A stretch of 49,024 nucleotides of DNA, taken from assembly GCF_025363195.1 (NCBI RefSeq), contig NZ_JANYEK010000196.1, positions 1-49,024 of the forward strand, written 5' to 3'. The position numbers and the translations under genes were made by a program. The notes below the pieces were generated by a model, which was not told the origin of the DNA, ran no database searches, and saw only the letters and a list, made by a program, of their open reading frames with translations. Below are positions 9,272 to 19,162 of this stretch, in pieces; the stretch's first letter is position 1, and each line of letters opens with the position of its first letter. Origin of the DNA: Sphingomonas sp. GTDB taxonomy: Bacteria; Pseudomonadota; Alphaproteobacteria; Sphingomonadales; Sphingomonadaceae.

Positions 9272-9841
9272 ATGCGCATGCCAAATGCCACCAAATCTCC
9301 GCTGCTCGCAAAGCCTGACATCCGCCTGTCCGGTCCGGTCGATCAGTCCATGTACCACAGCTTCCGCCAGCAGCTCGATGCCTGCCCGCAGACCGGCACA
9401 TTGGTCGTCGCGCTAACCACGCTCGGTGGCGATCCTGAAGTCGCGCGAACGATGGCCGACGATATTCGCCTGCTCGAGGACCATGACGATCGCGAGATTT
9501 TGTTTCTCGGGAGGGTCGCGGTCTATTCCGCCGGCGCAACGTTCATGGCGGCATTCCCGGTCGATCGCCGCTTCCTGACCCGTCATACGCGGCTGATGAT
9601 TCACGAACGCACGATCCAGAAGACGATCAACCTTAGCGGGCCGCTGCGGATGGTCGTCGCCTCGATCAAGGCGGCGTTGCATGAGGTCGAGCATTCGATC
9701 CTGATCGAGGAGGAAGGCTTCCGCGATATCGTAAAGAACAGCCGCGTCGAATTCGAGGATCTGCGCGAGAAGGCACCAAGCAACTGGTACATCGAGGCCG
9801 AACAGGCGCGCGACCTGGGGCTGGTGCTCGACGTGATCTGA
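9272..9841 (+). CDS. ClpP-like serine protease (proteolytic subunit family)
   Basis: A 189-residue protein of the ClpP/crotonase-like fold. It has a G-rich strand with TTLGGDPEVARTMADDIR, a nucleophile candidate S86 in VYSAGATF, and H111 in LMIHERT, matching the Ser-His order of ClpP. The sequence is clearly diverged from housekeeping ClpP, with no usual GGS/SMG context, and no clpX or clpA is adjacent. It probably acts in the cytoplasm since no signal peptide is seen. The start could be 9272 (MRMPN) or 9278. It sits in the islet between sdhA and sdhB next to the C13 peptidase. Its partner and substrate are unknown. Confidence 0.75.
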   Translation: MRMPNATKSPLLAKPDIRLSGPVDQSMYHSFRQQLDACPQTGTLVVALTTLGGDPEVARTMADDIRLLEDHDDREILFLGRVAVYSAGATFMAAFPVDRRFLTRHTRLMIHERTIQKTINLSGPLRMVVASIKAALHEVEHSILIEEEGFRDIVKNSRVEFEDLREKAPSNWYIEAEQARDLGLVLDVI

Positions 9842-10079
9842 GCGCGGGCTTCGGGGCTGCAGGAACGATGGCGCACCCGGTGCTGCATTCAAGGCGGGGT
9901 GAGGCGAAGTTATTCTTGTTGGCATCAAAGCGATATGAGCGCCCCATATCACCCTGCACACTCGCAGTTGCAGCAAAATGCGGCTAAAGGGGGTTTGCGA
10001 CACGGTGCAGGCTTGTGTACGGCCTGTCGAGACCCTGGTGGCAAACCACCGCTCCCTGTATGGAAAGCGCGAGTAAGCG

Positions 10080-10868
10080 ATGGCCGAATTCTCCCTCCCC
10101 GCCAATTCGAAGATCACGAAGAAGGGCAGTCGGGTCCATAAGGCACCCGCAGGCGCCAAGGCGATCAAGAACTTCAAGGTCTATCGCTACGATCCCGATA
10201 GCGGGGAGAATCCGCGCTACGACACGTTCGAGATCGACACGCAAAATTGCGGCCCGATGGTGCTCGATGCGCTCATCAAGATGAAGTCGGAGCAGGACAG
10301 CTCGCTGACGTTCCGTCGTTCGTGCCGCGAGGGGATTTGCGGGTCGTGTTCGATGAACATCGACGGCAAGAACGGGCTCGCATGCACCACGGCGATCGAG
10401 GATGTGAAGGGCGACGTGACGATCACGCCGCTGCCGCACATGGAAGTGATCAAGGATCTCGTCCCCGATTTCACACATTTCTACGCGCAATATTCTTCGA
10501 TCAAGCCTTGGCTGCAGACCGTGACGCCGCCGCCTTCGGGCAAGGAGCGCCTGCAATCGCCGGTCGACCGCGAGAAGCTGGACGGCCTTTACGAATGCAT
10601 CCTCTGTGCGTGCTGCTCGACCTCCTGCCCAAGTTATTGGTGGAACAGCGACAAGTTCCTTGGCCCAGCGATCCTGTTGCAAGCCTATCGCTGGCTGGCC
10701 GACAGCCGCGACGAAATGACCGGGGATCGGCTCGACGAGCTGGAGGATCCGTTCCGCTTGTATCGCTGCCACACGATCATGAACTGCGCTAACGTCTGCC
10801 CCAAGGGTCTGAACCCGGCCAAGGCGATCGCCGAGATCAAGAAGATGGAAGTCGAGCGGGTCGTTTGA
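10080..10868 (+). CDS. sdhB: Succinate dehydrogenase iron-sulfur subunit SdhB
   Basis: The 262-residue electron-transfer subunit of complex II. The [2Fe-2S] cysteines are C82, C87, C90 and C102 ([10 protein letters not shown]). The C-terminal ferredoxin part has C173, C176, C179, C183 ([11 protein letters not shown]) and C230, C236, C240 ([11 protein letters not shown]), giving the [4Fe-4S] and [3Fe-4S] centres. All ligands are intact. It is separated from sdhA by about 2.7 kb, with a 238-bp gap upstream, so it probably needs its own promoter. The thioesterase gene follows after 4 bp. Confidence 0.96.
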   Translation: MAEFSLPANSKITKKGSRVHKAPAGAKAIKNFKVYRYDPDSGENPRYDTFEIDTQNCGPMVLDALIKMKSEQDSSLTFRRSCREGICGSCSMNIDGKNGLACTTAIEDVKGDVTITPLPHMEVIKDLVPDFTHFYAQYSSIKPWLQTVTPPPSGKERLQSPVDREKLDGLYECILCACCSTSCPSYWWNSDKFLGPAILLQAYRWLADSRDEMTGDRLDELEDPFRLYRCHTIMNCANVCPKGLNPAKAIAEIKKMEVERVV

Positions 10869-10872
10869 TCGC

Positions 10873-11343
10873 GTGAACGCCGTCGCAAGTCCAGCCTTCA
10901 CCTACGAGGACGACCCCAACGCGCCCGGCTGGAAAAGCTGGCGCTTCCGCGATCCCACGCGGTTCAACAGTTTTATCGAACCTCTGCTTGTCAGGGTCGA
11001 GGGGAACATCGCGCGAGTACGGATGAACCCCCGGCACCAGCATTCGAATATGCGCGATCAGGTGCATGGTGGGGCATTGCTCGGCTTCATGGATGTCGCT
11101 TTGTTCGCCGCCGCGCGGGGCTTGGGCGTGCTGCAGGCGGGGGGAGCGGTGACGCTCGATCTGTCGGCGCAGTTCATCGGCGGCGGGACGATCGGCGTGC
11201 CGCTGGAGGCCCAAGTCGAATTACTGCGCGAAACCAAGCGGATGCTGTTCCTGCGCGGGCTGATCGTACAGGAGGGCGTGGACACGATCGCCAGCTTCAC
11301 CGGTACGCTGCGCAAGTCGACGCCGCCGCCAGCGCTGGCGTGA
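10873..11343 (+). CDS. PaaI-type hotdog-fold thioesterase
   Basis: A 156-residue single hotdog-domain protein. The motif VHGGALLGFMDVALFAAA carries the HGG signature and the helix Asp used by PaaI/YbgC-type acyl-CoA thioesterases, and the C-terminal strands (VEAQ-like VPLEAQVELLRE, FLRGLIVQ, ASFTGTLRK) fit the fold. It begins 4 bp after sdhB and is followed 13 bp later by zapE, so it is probably co-transcribed with both. The acyl-CoA substrate cannot be told from sequence. Confidence 0.82.
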   Translation: MNAVASPAFTYEDDPNAPGWKSWRFRDPTRFNSFIEPLLVRVEGNIARVRMNPRHQHSNMRDQVHGGALLGFMDVALFAAARGLGVLQAGGAVTLDLSAQFIGGGTIGVPLEAQVELLRETKRMLFLRGLIVQEGVDTIASFTGTLRKSTPPPALA

Positions 11344-11356
11344 ATCCGGCTCCGAG

Positions 11357-12478
11357 ATGAGTAGTGTCCTCGCGCGCTACAAGGCGCTGATCACGTCGGG
11401 CGAACTGAAGCCCGATGCCGGACAGGCCGCCGCCGCCGCCCGGCTGGAAGCACTCGCCACCGCATTGGAGGCGACTCCGAAACGCGGCAGCACGTTGTGG
11501 AAAGTGCTGGGCAAGAAGCCGGAGGCACCGCGCGGCGTGTATATGTGGGGCGGCGTCGGTCGTGGCAAATCCATGCTGATGGACCTGTTTTTCAACTGCC
11601 TGAACATCAATCGCAAGCGTCGCGTGCATTTCGGCGAGTTCATGCTGGAGGTGCATCAGCGCATCGCGGTCGAGCGCGCGAAGGAATTGGGCGACCCGAT
11701 TCCGCCGGTCGCGGCGGGGCTGGCCGAGGAGGCGCGGTTGCTCGCCTTCGACGAGATGATGGTCACCAACAGCCCGGATGCGATGATCCTGTCGCGGCTG
11801 TTTACCGAACTTGTGGCCAGGGGCGTGACGGTGGTGACGACCTCCAATCGCGCGCCGAGCGATCTGTACAGGAACGGGCTGAACCGCGAACATTTCCTGC
11901 CCTTCATCGCTTTGCTGGAGCAGAAGCTCGACGTGCTGACGCTCAACGGACCGGTCGATTACCGGCGCGATCGGCTCGGCAATCAGCCGACTTGGCTGGT
12001 GCCCAACGGGCTGGAGGCGACGCGGCAACTCTCCGACGCCTTCTTCCGGTTGACCGACTTTCCCGTCGAGGACCGCGCGCATGTGCCGAGTGAGGAAATC
12101 ATGGTGCAGGGCCGCTCGTTGCCGGTCCCCAAGAGCCTGAAGGGCGTTGCGGTATTCAGCTTCAAGCGGCTGTGTGAGGCCAATCGCGGCACGGCGGATT
12201 ATCTGGCGATCGCGCGGCGGTTCCATACCGTGATCCTGGTTGGCATCCCGAAACTCGGGCGGGAGAATCGAAACGAGGCGGCGCGCTTCGTCAGTCTCAT
12301 CGACGCGCTGTACGAGTATAAGGTCAAGCTGCTCGCCGCTGCCGATACCGAACCCGACCAACTTTATGAAAAGGGGGATGGCCGGTTCGAGTTCGACCGG
12401 ACGGTCAGCCGACTTGAGGAAATGCGGTCGGAAGAGTATCTGGCAGCCGGACATGGCGTTATCGCAACTGCGAACTAA
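11357..12478 (+). CDS. zapE: Cell division protein ZapE (AFG1-like ATPase)
   Basis: A 373-residue AFG1/LACE1-family AAA ATPase. The Walker A motif GGVGRGKS spans about residues 65-72 and Walker B is LLAFDEM around 127-132, followed by the sensor region VVTTSNRAPSDLYRNGL. In E. coli ZapE acts at the Z-ring late in division, and homologues are linked to membrane-protein quality control. The length is normal. In alphaproteobacteria zapE often lies next to mdh, as it does here, 89 bp upstream of it. Confidence 0.92.
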   Translation: MSSVLARYKALITSGELKPDAGQAAAAARLEALATALEATPKRGSTLWKVLGKKPEAPRGVYMWGGVGRGKSMLMDLFFNCLNINRKRRVHFGEFMLEVHQRIAVERAKELGDPIPPVAAGLAEEARLLAFDEMMVTNSPDAMILSRLFTELVARGVTVVTTSNRAPSDLYRNGLNREHFLPFIALLEQKLDVLTLNGPVDYRRDRLGNQPTWLVPNGLEATRQLSDAFFRLTDFPVEDRAHVPSEEIMVQGRSLPVPKSLKGVAVFSFKRLCEANRGTADYLAIARRFHTVILVGIPKLGRENRNEAARFVSLIDALYEYKVKLLAAADTEPDQLYEKGDGRFEFDRTVSRLEEMRSEEYLAAGHGVIATAN

Positions 12479-12549
12479 TCGCAATAATGGCTCGGGAATA
12501 GCAGTTGCCCCGTTCGCCCGAAAAGCCTAAGGCGCGGCAACTTTGATAA

Positions 12550-13530
<981 letters not shown>

Positions 13531-13547
13531 AGGATTGAAAGGAGCTG

Positions 13548-13576
13548 CCACCCCGGCGAACGCCGGGGTCCAGTTG
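13548..13576. repeat. Left terminal inverted repeat (family A palindrome)
   Basis: This 29-bp unit contains the palindrome ccccggcgaacgccgggg followed by tccagttg. It is the exact reverse complement of 13897-13925. It starts 17 bp after the mdh stop. Confidence 0.85.
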
Positions 13577-13590
13577 CGAAAGCCCCGGCG

Positions 13591-13887
13591 ATGAATGGTT
13601 CGGCCTATGTCTATATCATGGCCAATCGCCGAAACGGGGCGATCTAGCTGGGTTCGACGGTAAATCTGCCGAAGCGTGCATGGGAACATCGCAACGGCGT
13701 CGTCGAAGGGTTCACGAAAAGATACTGCTGCAAAATGCTCGTCTGGCACGAGCCGTGTGAGAGTTGGGAAGCGGCAAGGCTGCGCGAGCGGCAGATGAAG
13801 GACTGGAAACGAATTTGGAAGTTGCAGGAGATCGAAGGACTCAATCCCGACTGGGATGATCTTTACGACTGTATTGCACTCCCATGA
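13591..13887 (+). pseudogene. GIY-YIG single-domain nuclease, nonsense mutation in the YIG motif
   Basis: A 98-codon frame of the small GIY-YIG (YhbQ/UPF0213-like) family. It starts MNGSAYVYIMANRRNGAI, then has TAG at 13645-13647, then LGSTVNLPKRAWEHRNG and VVEGFTKRYCCKMLVW, and ends [14 protein letters not shown]. Relatives read YVYI...(T/I)(L/I)YxG at this point, so the TAG replaces the tyrosine of the YIG half of the motif, which one base change (TAC or TAT to TAG) would produce. The rest is intact, including R and the ERQMKDWKR helix. No in-frame Met follows until residue 49, so no functional restart is likely. The gene is bounded by the terminal inverted repeats. Confidence 0.85.
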
Positions 13888-13896
13888 TCGTTTTCC

Positions 13897-13925
13897 CAAC
13901 TGGACCCCGGCGTTCGCCGGGGTGG
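13897..13925. repeat. Right terminal inverted repeat (family A palindrome)
   Basis: This 29-bp unit (caactgga, then ccccggcgttcgccgggg) is the exact reverse complement of 13548-13576. It ends 17 bp before the sucD start, just ahead of the sucD ribosome binding site (ggaga at 13934-13938). Confidence 0.85.
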
Positions 13926-13942
13926 ATGGGACTGGAGAAACA

Positions 13943-14827
13943 ATGAGCATCCTCGTCGACAAGAACACCAAGGTCATCACCCAGGGGATGACCGGCAAGA
14001 CCGGCAGCTTCCATACCGAGGCGGCGCTGGCCTATGGCACGCAGATGGTCGGCGGCGTCACGCCGGGCAAGGGCGGTACGACCCATCTTGGCCTGCCAAA
14101 CTTCAATACCGTCGCCGAAGCGGTCCACGCCACCGGCGCGACCGCGAGCGTGATCTACGTTCCGCCCCCCTTCGCCGCGGATTCGATCCTCGAAGCGATC
14201 GATGCGGAAGTGCCGTTGATCGTGTGCATCACCGAGGGTGTGCCGGTGCTCGACATGGTCAAGGTCAAGCGCGCGCTGTCCGGTTCCAAGTCGCGGCTGA
14301 TCGGGCCGAACTGCCCCGGCGTGTTGACCCCGAACCAGTGCAAGATCGGCATCATGCCCGGCAGCATCTTCAAGGAAGGGTCGGTCGGCGTTGTTTCGCG
14401 CTCTGGCACGCTGACTTATGAGGCGGTGTTCCAGACCTCGAACGCCGGCCTAGGCCAGACCACCGCCGTCGGCATCGGCGGGGATCCGGTCAACGGCACC
14501 AACTTCATTGACGTGCTCGAACTGTTCCTGGCCGACGAGGCGACCAAGTCGATCATCATGATCGGCGAGATCGGCGGCGATGCCGAGGAGCAGGCCGCGC
14601 AGTTCTTGATCGACGAAGCCAAGCGTGGCCGCAAGAAGCCGATGGCCGGTTTCATCGCCGGTCGCACCGCGCCTCCCGGTCGTCGCATGGGCCATGCTGG
14701 CGCGATCGTTTCGGGTGGCAAGGGCGACGCGGAAAGCAAGATCGCGGCGATGGAGGCAGCGGGCATCAAGGTGTCGGCCAGCCCATCGGAATTGGGCACG
14801 ACGTTGCTTGCGGTACTGAACGGTTAA
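13943..14827 (+). CDS. sucD: Succinyl-CoA synthetase (ADP/GDP-forming) alpha subunit
   Basis: A 294-residue protein starting [19 protein letters not shown]. The CoA-binding Rossmann domain is N-terminal, and the phosphorylated active-site histidine is H251 in [14 protein letters not shown]. SucD with SucC interconverts succinyl-CoA and succinate, with nucleotide triphosphate formation, in the cytoplasm. I chose ATG 13943 because of the GGAGA sequence upstream and normal family length; an upstream in-frame extension reads through the inverted repeat and is not real. The beta subunit gene sucC is absent from this cluster and must be elsewhere. Confidence 0.96.
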   Translation: MSILVDKNTKVITQGMTGKTGSFHTEAALAYGTQMVGGVTPGKGGTTHLGLPNFNTVAEAVHATGATASVIYVPPPFAADSILEAIDAEVPLIVCITEGVPVLDMVKVKRALSGSKSRLIGPNCPGVLTPNQCKIGIMPGSIFKEGSVGVVSRSGTLTYEAVFQTSNAGLGQTTAVGIGGDPVNGTNFIDVLELFLADEATKSIIMIGEIGGDAEEQAAQFLIDEAKRGRKKPMAGFIAGRTAPPGRRMGHAGAIVSGGKGDAESKIAAMEAAGIKVSASPSELGTTLLAVLNG

Positions 14828-14896
14828 CCATATCCCGCCTATGCGCGGGACAGATAGCATTGCCTGACCCCCCAGGGATGCGCCGAGGAACAGCCG

Positions 14897-17845
14897 ATGG
14901 GCTATGAAGGCCAGGATTTCGCAGATATCGCCGGGGGAGTGTCCCCGGCGTTTATCGAGAGCTTGTACGCGCGGTTCAAGGACTCGCCCGACAGCGTGGA
15001 ACCGGCCTGGCGGTCTTGGTTCGAGGGGCTGGAAGGCTCCGCGCAGGGCCCGAGCTGGGAACAGGCGAACTGGCCGCTGACCAGCACCGACGACCTGACG
15101 GCGGCGCTCGACCCCACGCAGATGGAACCCGCGCCAAAGCCCGGCGCCGGCCGATCCGGGGGTGCCGCGAAACCCGCGCCGGTATCCGCCACCGCGCCGT
15201 CGCAGGACGCTATCGTGAAGGCGGCGGCGGATTCGATCCGTGCGATGCTGCTGATCCGTACCTACCGCGTGCGTGGGCATCTGGCCGCCAATCTCGATCC
15301 GCTGGGTCTCAACGCGACGCGCGAATTGCCGGCCGATCTGCGCACCGAATATCACGGCTTTTCGGAAGCGGACATCGATCGTCCGGTCTATCTGGGCGGC
15401 ACGATGGGCCTGCAATGGACGACGGTGCGCGAGCTGGTCGATACGCTGCGCGCCAATTATTGCGGCAATGTCGGCCTGGAATACATGCACATCGCCGATG
15501 TCGACGAACGCCGCTTCCTGCAGGAGCGCATGGAAGGCAAGAACAAGGCGATCGAGTTCAGCTCGCTCGGCAAGAAGGCGATCCTGAATAAGGTGATCGA
15601 GGCCGAGCAGTGGGAGCGCTTCTGCGGCAAAAAGTTCGTCGGCACGAAGCGCTTCGGGCTCGACGGTGGTGAGAGCATGATCCCGGCGCTGGAAAGTGTG
15701 ATCAAATATGGCGGCCAGCTGGGCGTCAACGATATCGTGTTCGGAATGGCGCATCGCGGACGCCTGAACGTGCTGACCAATGTGATGGCCAAGCCGTACC
15801 GCATCATCTTCCCCGAATTCGGTGGCGGATCGGACAATCCGGATGATGTGGCCGGTTCTGGCGACGTGAAATACCATCTCGGCACCAGCACGGACCGAGA
15901 GTTCGACGGGATCAGCGTCCACATGTCGCTGGTCGCCAACCCGAGCCATCTTGAAGCCGAAGATCCGGTCGTGTTGGGCAAGGTCCGCGCGATCCAGACA
16001 ATTGCGGGCGATCTGGCCGAGCACAAGGCGTCGTTGCCGGTGCTGATCCACGGCGATGCGGCGTTTGCCGGGCAAGGCATCGTGTGGGAATGCCTCGGCT
16101 TCTCCGGCATCCGTGGGTACAATACCGGCGGCTGTCTGCACTTCGTCATCAACAATCAGATCGGCTTCACCACCAGTCCGCAATTCGCGCGCAGCTCGCC
16201 TTATCCGAGCGACGTGGCCAAGGGCGTTCAGGCGCCGATCTTCCACGTCAACGGCGACGACCCCGAAGCGGTGACCTTCGCGTGCAAGATGGCGATCGAA
16301 TATCGCCAGACCTTCCACCGCGATGTCGTGATCGACATGTGGTGCTATCGCCGTAACGGCCATAACGAAGGCGATGAGCCGAGCTTTACTCAACCGCTGA
16401 TGTACGATCGCATCCGCCAGCATCCGCCGGTCAGCGAGGTGTACGCTGCCAAGCTGATCGAGCAGAAGGTGATCGACCGCGCGTGGATCGACGATAACGT
16501 CAAGCAGTTCACCACGCTGCTGGAAGGCGAGTTCGAGGCAGGGGCGGCATACAAGCCGAACAAAGCCGACTGGTTCGCCGGACGCTGGTCCGGGCTGCAT
16601 GCCCCGGCCGACGCGGAAAGCGCGCGGCGCAATCTGGAAACGGGAATCGAGCAGAAACTGTTCGATTCGCTCGGTCGCACGCTGACGACGGTTCCGGCAG
16701 ACCTTACCGTCCACAAGACGCTGAACCGCGTGCTGGATGCCAAGCGCGAGATGTTCAAATCGGGCGTGAATTTTGATTGGGCGACTGGAGAGGCGCTGGC
16801 CTTTGGGTCGTTGCTGTCGGAAGGCTATGGCGTGCGGCTGTCGGGGCAGGATTCGGGGCGCGGCACGTTCAGCCAGCGTCATGCGGTATGGGTCGACCAG
16901 ACGGACGAGCATAAATACGTGCCGCTCTGGACGGTCGAACATGGCAGCTTCGAAGTGTTGGATTCACCGCTGAGCGAATATGGCGTGCTCGGTTTCGAAT
17001 ATGGCTATGCACTGGCCGACCCGAAGACGCTCGTTCTGTGGGAGGCGCAGTTCGGCGACTTCATGAACGGCGCGCAGATCATGATCGATCAGTTCATTGC
17101 ATCGGGCGAGGCGAAGTGGTTGCGCGCCAACGGCCTCGTCATGCTGCTACCGCACGGATATGAAGGGCAGGGGCCGGAGCATTCGTCGGCACGTCCAGAG
17201 CGGTTTCTGCAACTCTGCGCGCAGGATAATATGCAGGTCGCGAACTGCACCACGCCGGCCAATTATTTCCACCTGTTGCGCCGACAGATGCATCGCAGCT
17301 TCCGCAAGCCGTTGATCGTCTTCACGCCTAAGTCGCTGCTGCGGCACAAGCTGGCCGTGTCGAAGGCGGCGGACTTCCAGGGCGACAGCCACTTCATGCG
17401 GCTCCTGAGCGATCCATCGGCACCCGCTGACGAGGACGTGAAGCGGCTGGTCCTGTGCACCGGAAAAGTCGCCTACGATTTGATGGAAGCGCGCGATGCT
17501 GCGGGCGATACGACCACCGCGATCGTCCGGCTCGAACAGCTGTATCCGTTTCCGGGTGAGCCGCTCACCGCGCGTCTCAGGAATATGGCGAATGTCGAGG
17601 ACGTCGTCTGGGCGCAGGAAGAGCCGCGGAACAATGGTGCGTGGACCTTTGTCGATCCGTTCATCGAGGAGTGCCTGATCGAGGCGGGCAGCAAGGCACA
17701 GCGTCCGCGGTATGCCGGGCGCGCGGCTTCTGCCTCTCCGGCGACGGGCCTGATGAAGCGTCACCAGATGGAACAGGCCGCGCTCATCGCCGATGCGCTC
17801 GGCCATAACGTTCGCGAAGAAATTCGGCGGACGCGCAAGAACTAA
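14897..17845 (+). CDS. sucA: 2-oxoglutarate dehydrogenase E1 component
   Basis: A 982-residue thiamine-diphosphate enzyme that decarboxylates 2-oxoglutarate and passes the succinyl group to the lipoyl arm of E2. The N-terminal E2-interaction peptide (FADIAGGVSPAFIESLYARF) is present. The core shows FGMAHRGRLNVL, HGDAAFAGQGIVWECL (the ThDP-binding region) and YRRNGHNEGDEPSFTQP. The C-terminal part contains the typical VLLPHGYEGQGPEHSSAR. The length is normal. It lies 69 bp after sucD, a gap that contains a small inverted repeat (tcccgc/gcggga near 14833-14850). Confidence 0.97.
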   Translation: MGYEGQDFADIAGGVSPAFIESLYARFKDSPDSVEPAWRSWFEGLEGSAQGPSWEQANWPLTSTDDLTAALDPTQMEPAPKPGAGRSGGAAKPAPVSATAPSQDAIVKAAADSIRAMLLIRTYRVRGHLAANLDPLGLNATRELPADLRTEYHGFSEADIDRPVYLGGTMGLQWTTVRELVDTLRANYCGNVGLEYMHIADVDERRFLQERMEGKNKAIEFSSLGKKAILNKVIEAEQWERFCGKKFVGTKRFGLDGGESMIPALESVIKYGGQLGVNDIVFGMAHRGRLNVLTNVMAKPYRIIFPEFGGGSDNPDDVAGSGDVKYHLGTSTDREFDGISVHMSLVANPSHLEAEDPVVLGKVRAIQTIAGDLAEHKASLPVLIHGDAAFAGQGIVWECLGFSGIRGYNTGGCLHFVINNQIGFTTSPQFARSSPYPSDVAKGVQAPIFHVNGDDPEAVTFACKMAIEYRQTFHRDVVIDMWCYRRNGHNEGDEPSFTQPLMYDRIRQHPPVSEVYAAKLIEQKVIDRAWIDDNVKQFTTLLEGEFEAGAAYKPNKADWFAGRWSGLHAPADAESARRNLETGIEQKLFDSLGRTLTTVPADLTVHKTLNRVLDAKREMFKSGVNFDWATGEALAFGSLLSEGYGVRLSGQDSGRGTFSQRHAVWVDQTDEHKYVPLWTVEHGSFEVLDSPLSEYGVLGFEYGYALADPKTLVLWEAQFGDFMNGAQIMIDQFIASGEAKWLRANGLVMLLPHGYEGQGPEHSSARPERFLQLCAQDNMQVANCTTPANYFHLLRRQMHRSFRKPLIVFTPKSLLRHKLAVSKAADFQGDSHFMRLLSDPSAPADEDVKRLVLCTGKVAYDLMEARDAAGDTTTAIVRLEQLYPFPGEPLTARLRNMANVEDVVWAQEEPRNNGAWTFVDPFIEECLIEAGSKAQRPRYAGRAASASPATGLMKRHQMEQAALIADALGHNVREEIRRTRKN

Positions 17846-17857
17846 ACCTCGATTATA

Positions 17858-17904
17858 ACCCCGCGAAGGCGGGGCCCAGTCTGGACCCCCGTCCTCGCGG
17901 GGGA
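17858..17904. repeat. Inverted pair of REP-like palindromes (family B)
   Basis: The first unit is ccccgcgaaggcgggg followed by cccagt; the second, facing it, is cccccgtcctcgcggggg. The layout matches 9145-9195. It fills the sucA-sucB gap and would form stable hairpins in the mRNA. Confidence 0.7.
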
Positions 17905-17923
17905 CAAAAAGGCAGAAGTAGAG

Positions 17924-19153
17924 ATGGCAACCGAAGTCAAAGTCCCCGTTCTGGGCGAATCGATCACCGAGGCGACACTCGGCGAATGGCTCAAGCAACC
18001 CGGCGACAAGGTCGCGGTGGATGAACCGATCGCGAGCCTGGAAACCGACAAGGTTTCCGTCGAAGTCCCGTCGCCCGTCGCGGGCGTGATGGGCGCGCAT
18101 GCCGTGCAGGTCGGTGAAACGGTCCTGGTCGGTGCGATGATCGCCACGATCGACGCCGGGGACGGCGCGCCCGCCGTGGCAGACGCCCCACAGCCCGCCG
18201 TGACCGAAGAGATCAAGGACAGTGCCGGCCAGCAGGCCCCCGCCGCGCCGGCGTCGGGTGATGGCCCGGCAGCGCTCAGCCCGTCGGTGCGCCGCGCCGT
18301 GCTGGAACACGGTGTCGATCCGGGCACCGTGAAGGGCACCGGCAAGGATGGCCGCATCACCAAGGAAGACGTGACCGCTGCGGCCTCGGCCAAGCCTGCC
18401 GCCGCCGCGCCTGCCGCACCGGTTGCGGCACCTTCCGTCGCCGCCTCGACTGGCCGCAAGGAAGAGCGGGTGCGCATGACGCGCCTGCGCCAGACGATCG
18501 CCAAGCGCCTGAAGGAAGCGCAGAATACCGCCGCGATGCTGACGACGTTCAACGACGTCGACATGACCGCCGTCATCGAGGCGCGCGCCAAGTATAAGGA
18601 TCTGTTCGAGAAGAAGCATGGTGTGCGGCTGGGCTTCATGGGCTTCTTCGCCAAGGCCGCATGCATGGCGCTGAAGGATATCCCCAGCGTCAACGCCTCG
18701 ATCGAGGGCGATGAGATCGTCTATCATGATTATGCCGACATCTCGGTCGCGGTGTCGGGTGCGGGCGGGCTGGTCGTGCCGGTGATCCGAGATGCGGACC
18801 AGATGTCGGTCGCGCAGATCGAGCGCACGATCGGCGATTTCGGCAAGCGCGCCAAGGATGGCACGCTGAGGATGGAAGAGATGAAGGGCGGAACCTTCAC
18901 CATCTCAAACGGTGGTGTGTTCGGTTCGCTGATGTCGACCCCGATCATCAATCCGCCGCAGTCCGCCGTGCTTGGACTGCATCGCATCGAGGACCGTGCC
19001 GTCGTGATGAACGGCCAGATTGTCATCCGTCCGATGATGTATCTGGCGCTCAGCTACGATCACCGCTTGATCGATGGTCGCGAGGCCGTGACCTTCCTGG
19101 TCGCGCTGAAGAACGCGATCGAAGATCCGACGCGTATCCTGATCGATCTTTAA
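17924..19153 (+). CDS. sucB: 2-oxoglutarate dehydrogenase E2, dihydrolipoyllysine succinyltransferase
   Basis: A 409-residue E2 core enzyme. The lipoyl domain is at residues ~1-75 with the lipoylated lysine K43 in [11 protein letters not shown]. An Ala/Pro-rich linker follows, then the E3/E1-binding domain ([14 protein letters not shown] to RITKEDV, about 105-140). The C-terminal catalytic domain carries the HxxxDG active site ([11 protein letters not shown]). It transfers succinyl groups from lipoamide to CoA in the cytoplasmic complex. It lies between sucA and lpd, so all three complex components are co-located. Confidence 0.97.
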   Translation: MATEVKVPVLGESITEATLGEWLKQPGDKVAVDEPIASLETDKVSVEVPSPVAGVMGAHAVQVGETVLVGAMIATIDAGDGAPAVADAPQPAVTEEIKDSAGQQAPAAPASGDGPAALSPSVRRAVLEHGVDPGTVKGTGKDGRITKEDVTAAASAKPAAAAPAAPVAAPSVAASTGRKEERVRMTRLRQTIAKRLKEAQNTAAMLTTFNDVDMTAVIEARAKYKDLFEKKHGVRLGFMGFFAKAACMALKDIPSVNASIEGDEIVYHDYADISVAVSGAGGLVVPVIRDADQMSVAQIERTIGDFGKRAKDGTLRMEEMKGGTFTISNGGVFGSLMSTPIINPPQSAVLGLHRIEDRAVVMNGQIVIRPMMYLALSYDHRLIDGREAVTFLVALKNAIEDPTRILIDL

Positions 19154-19162
19154 GGCCTGACG

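Larger units (their letters stand above)
13548..13925. mobile_element. 378-bp element: exact 29-bp terminal inverted repeats around a GIY-YIG gene
   Basis: The left end (13548-13576) and right end (13897-13925) are exact reverse complements over 29 bp. Each end contains its own palindrome (ccccggcgaacgccgggg and its complement), so each could fold as a hairpin. Between them lies one small nuclease gene and almost nothing else. The element fills the mdh-sucD gap. No target duplication was found at the edges. The layout recalls REP-flanked RAYT transposase genes, but with a GIY-YIG nuclease instead; that comparison is inference. A shorter pair of the same repeat family sits at 19163-19265. Confidence 0.65.

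Noticed and set aside
14450..16942. An 830-codon open frame on the minus strand opposite sucD and sucA
   Set aside because: It is fully antisense to two well-supported enzymes and has low-complexity His/Arg/Asp-rich sequence typical of GC-rich shadow frames.
17147..18727. A 526-codon minus-strand frame opposite sucA and sucB
   Set aside because: Antisense shadow with no family features, spanning the gap palindrome.
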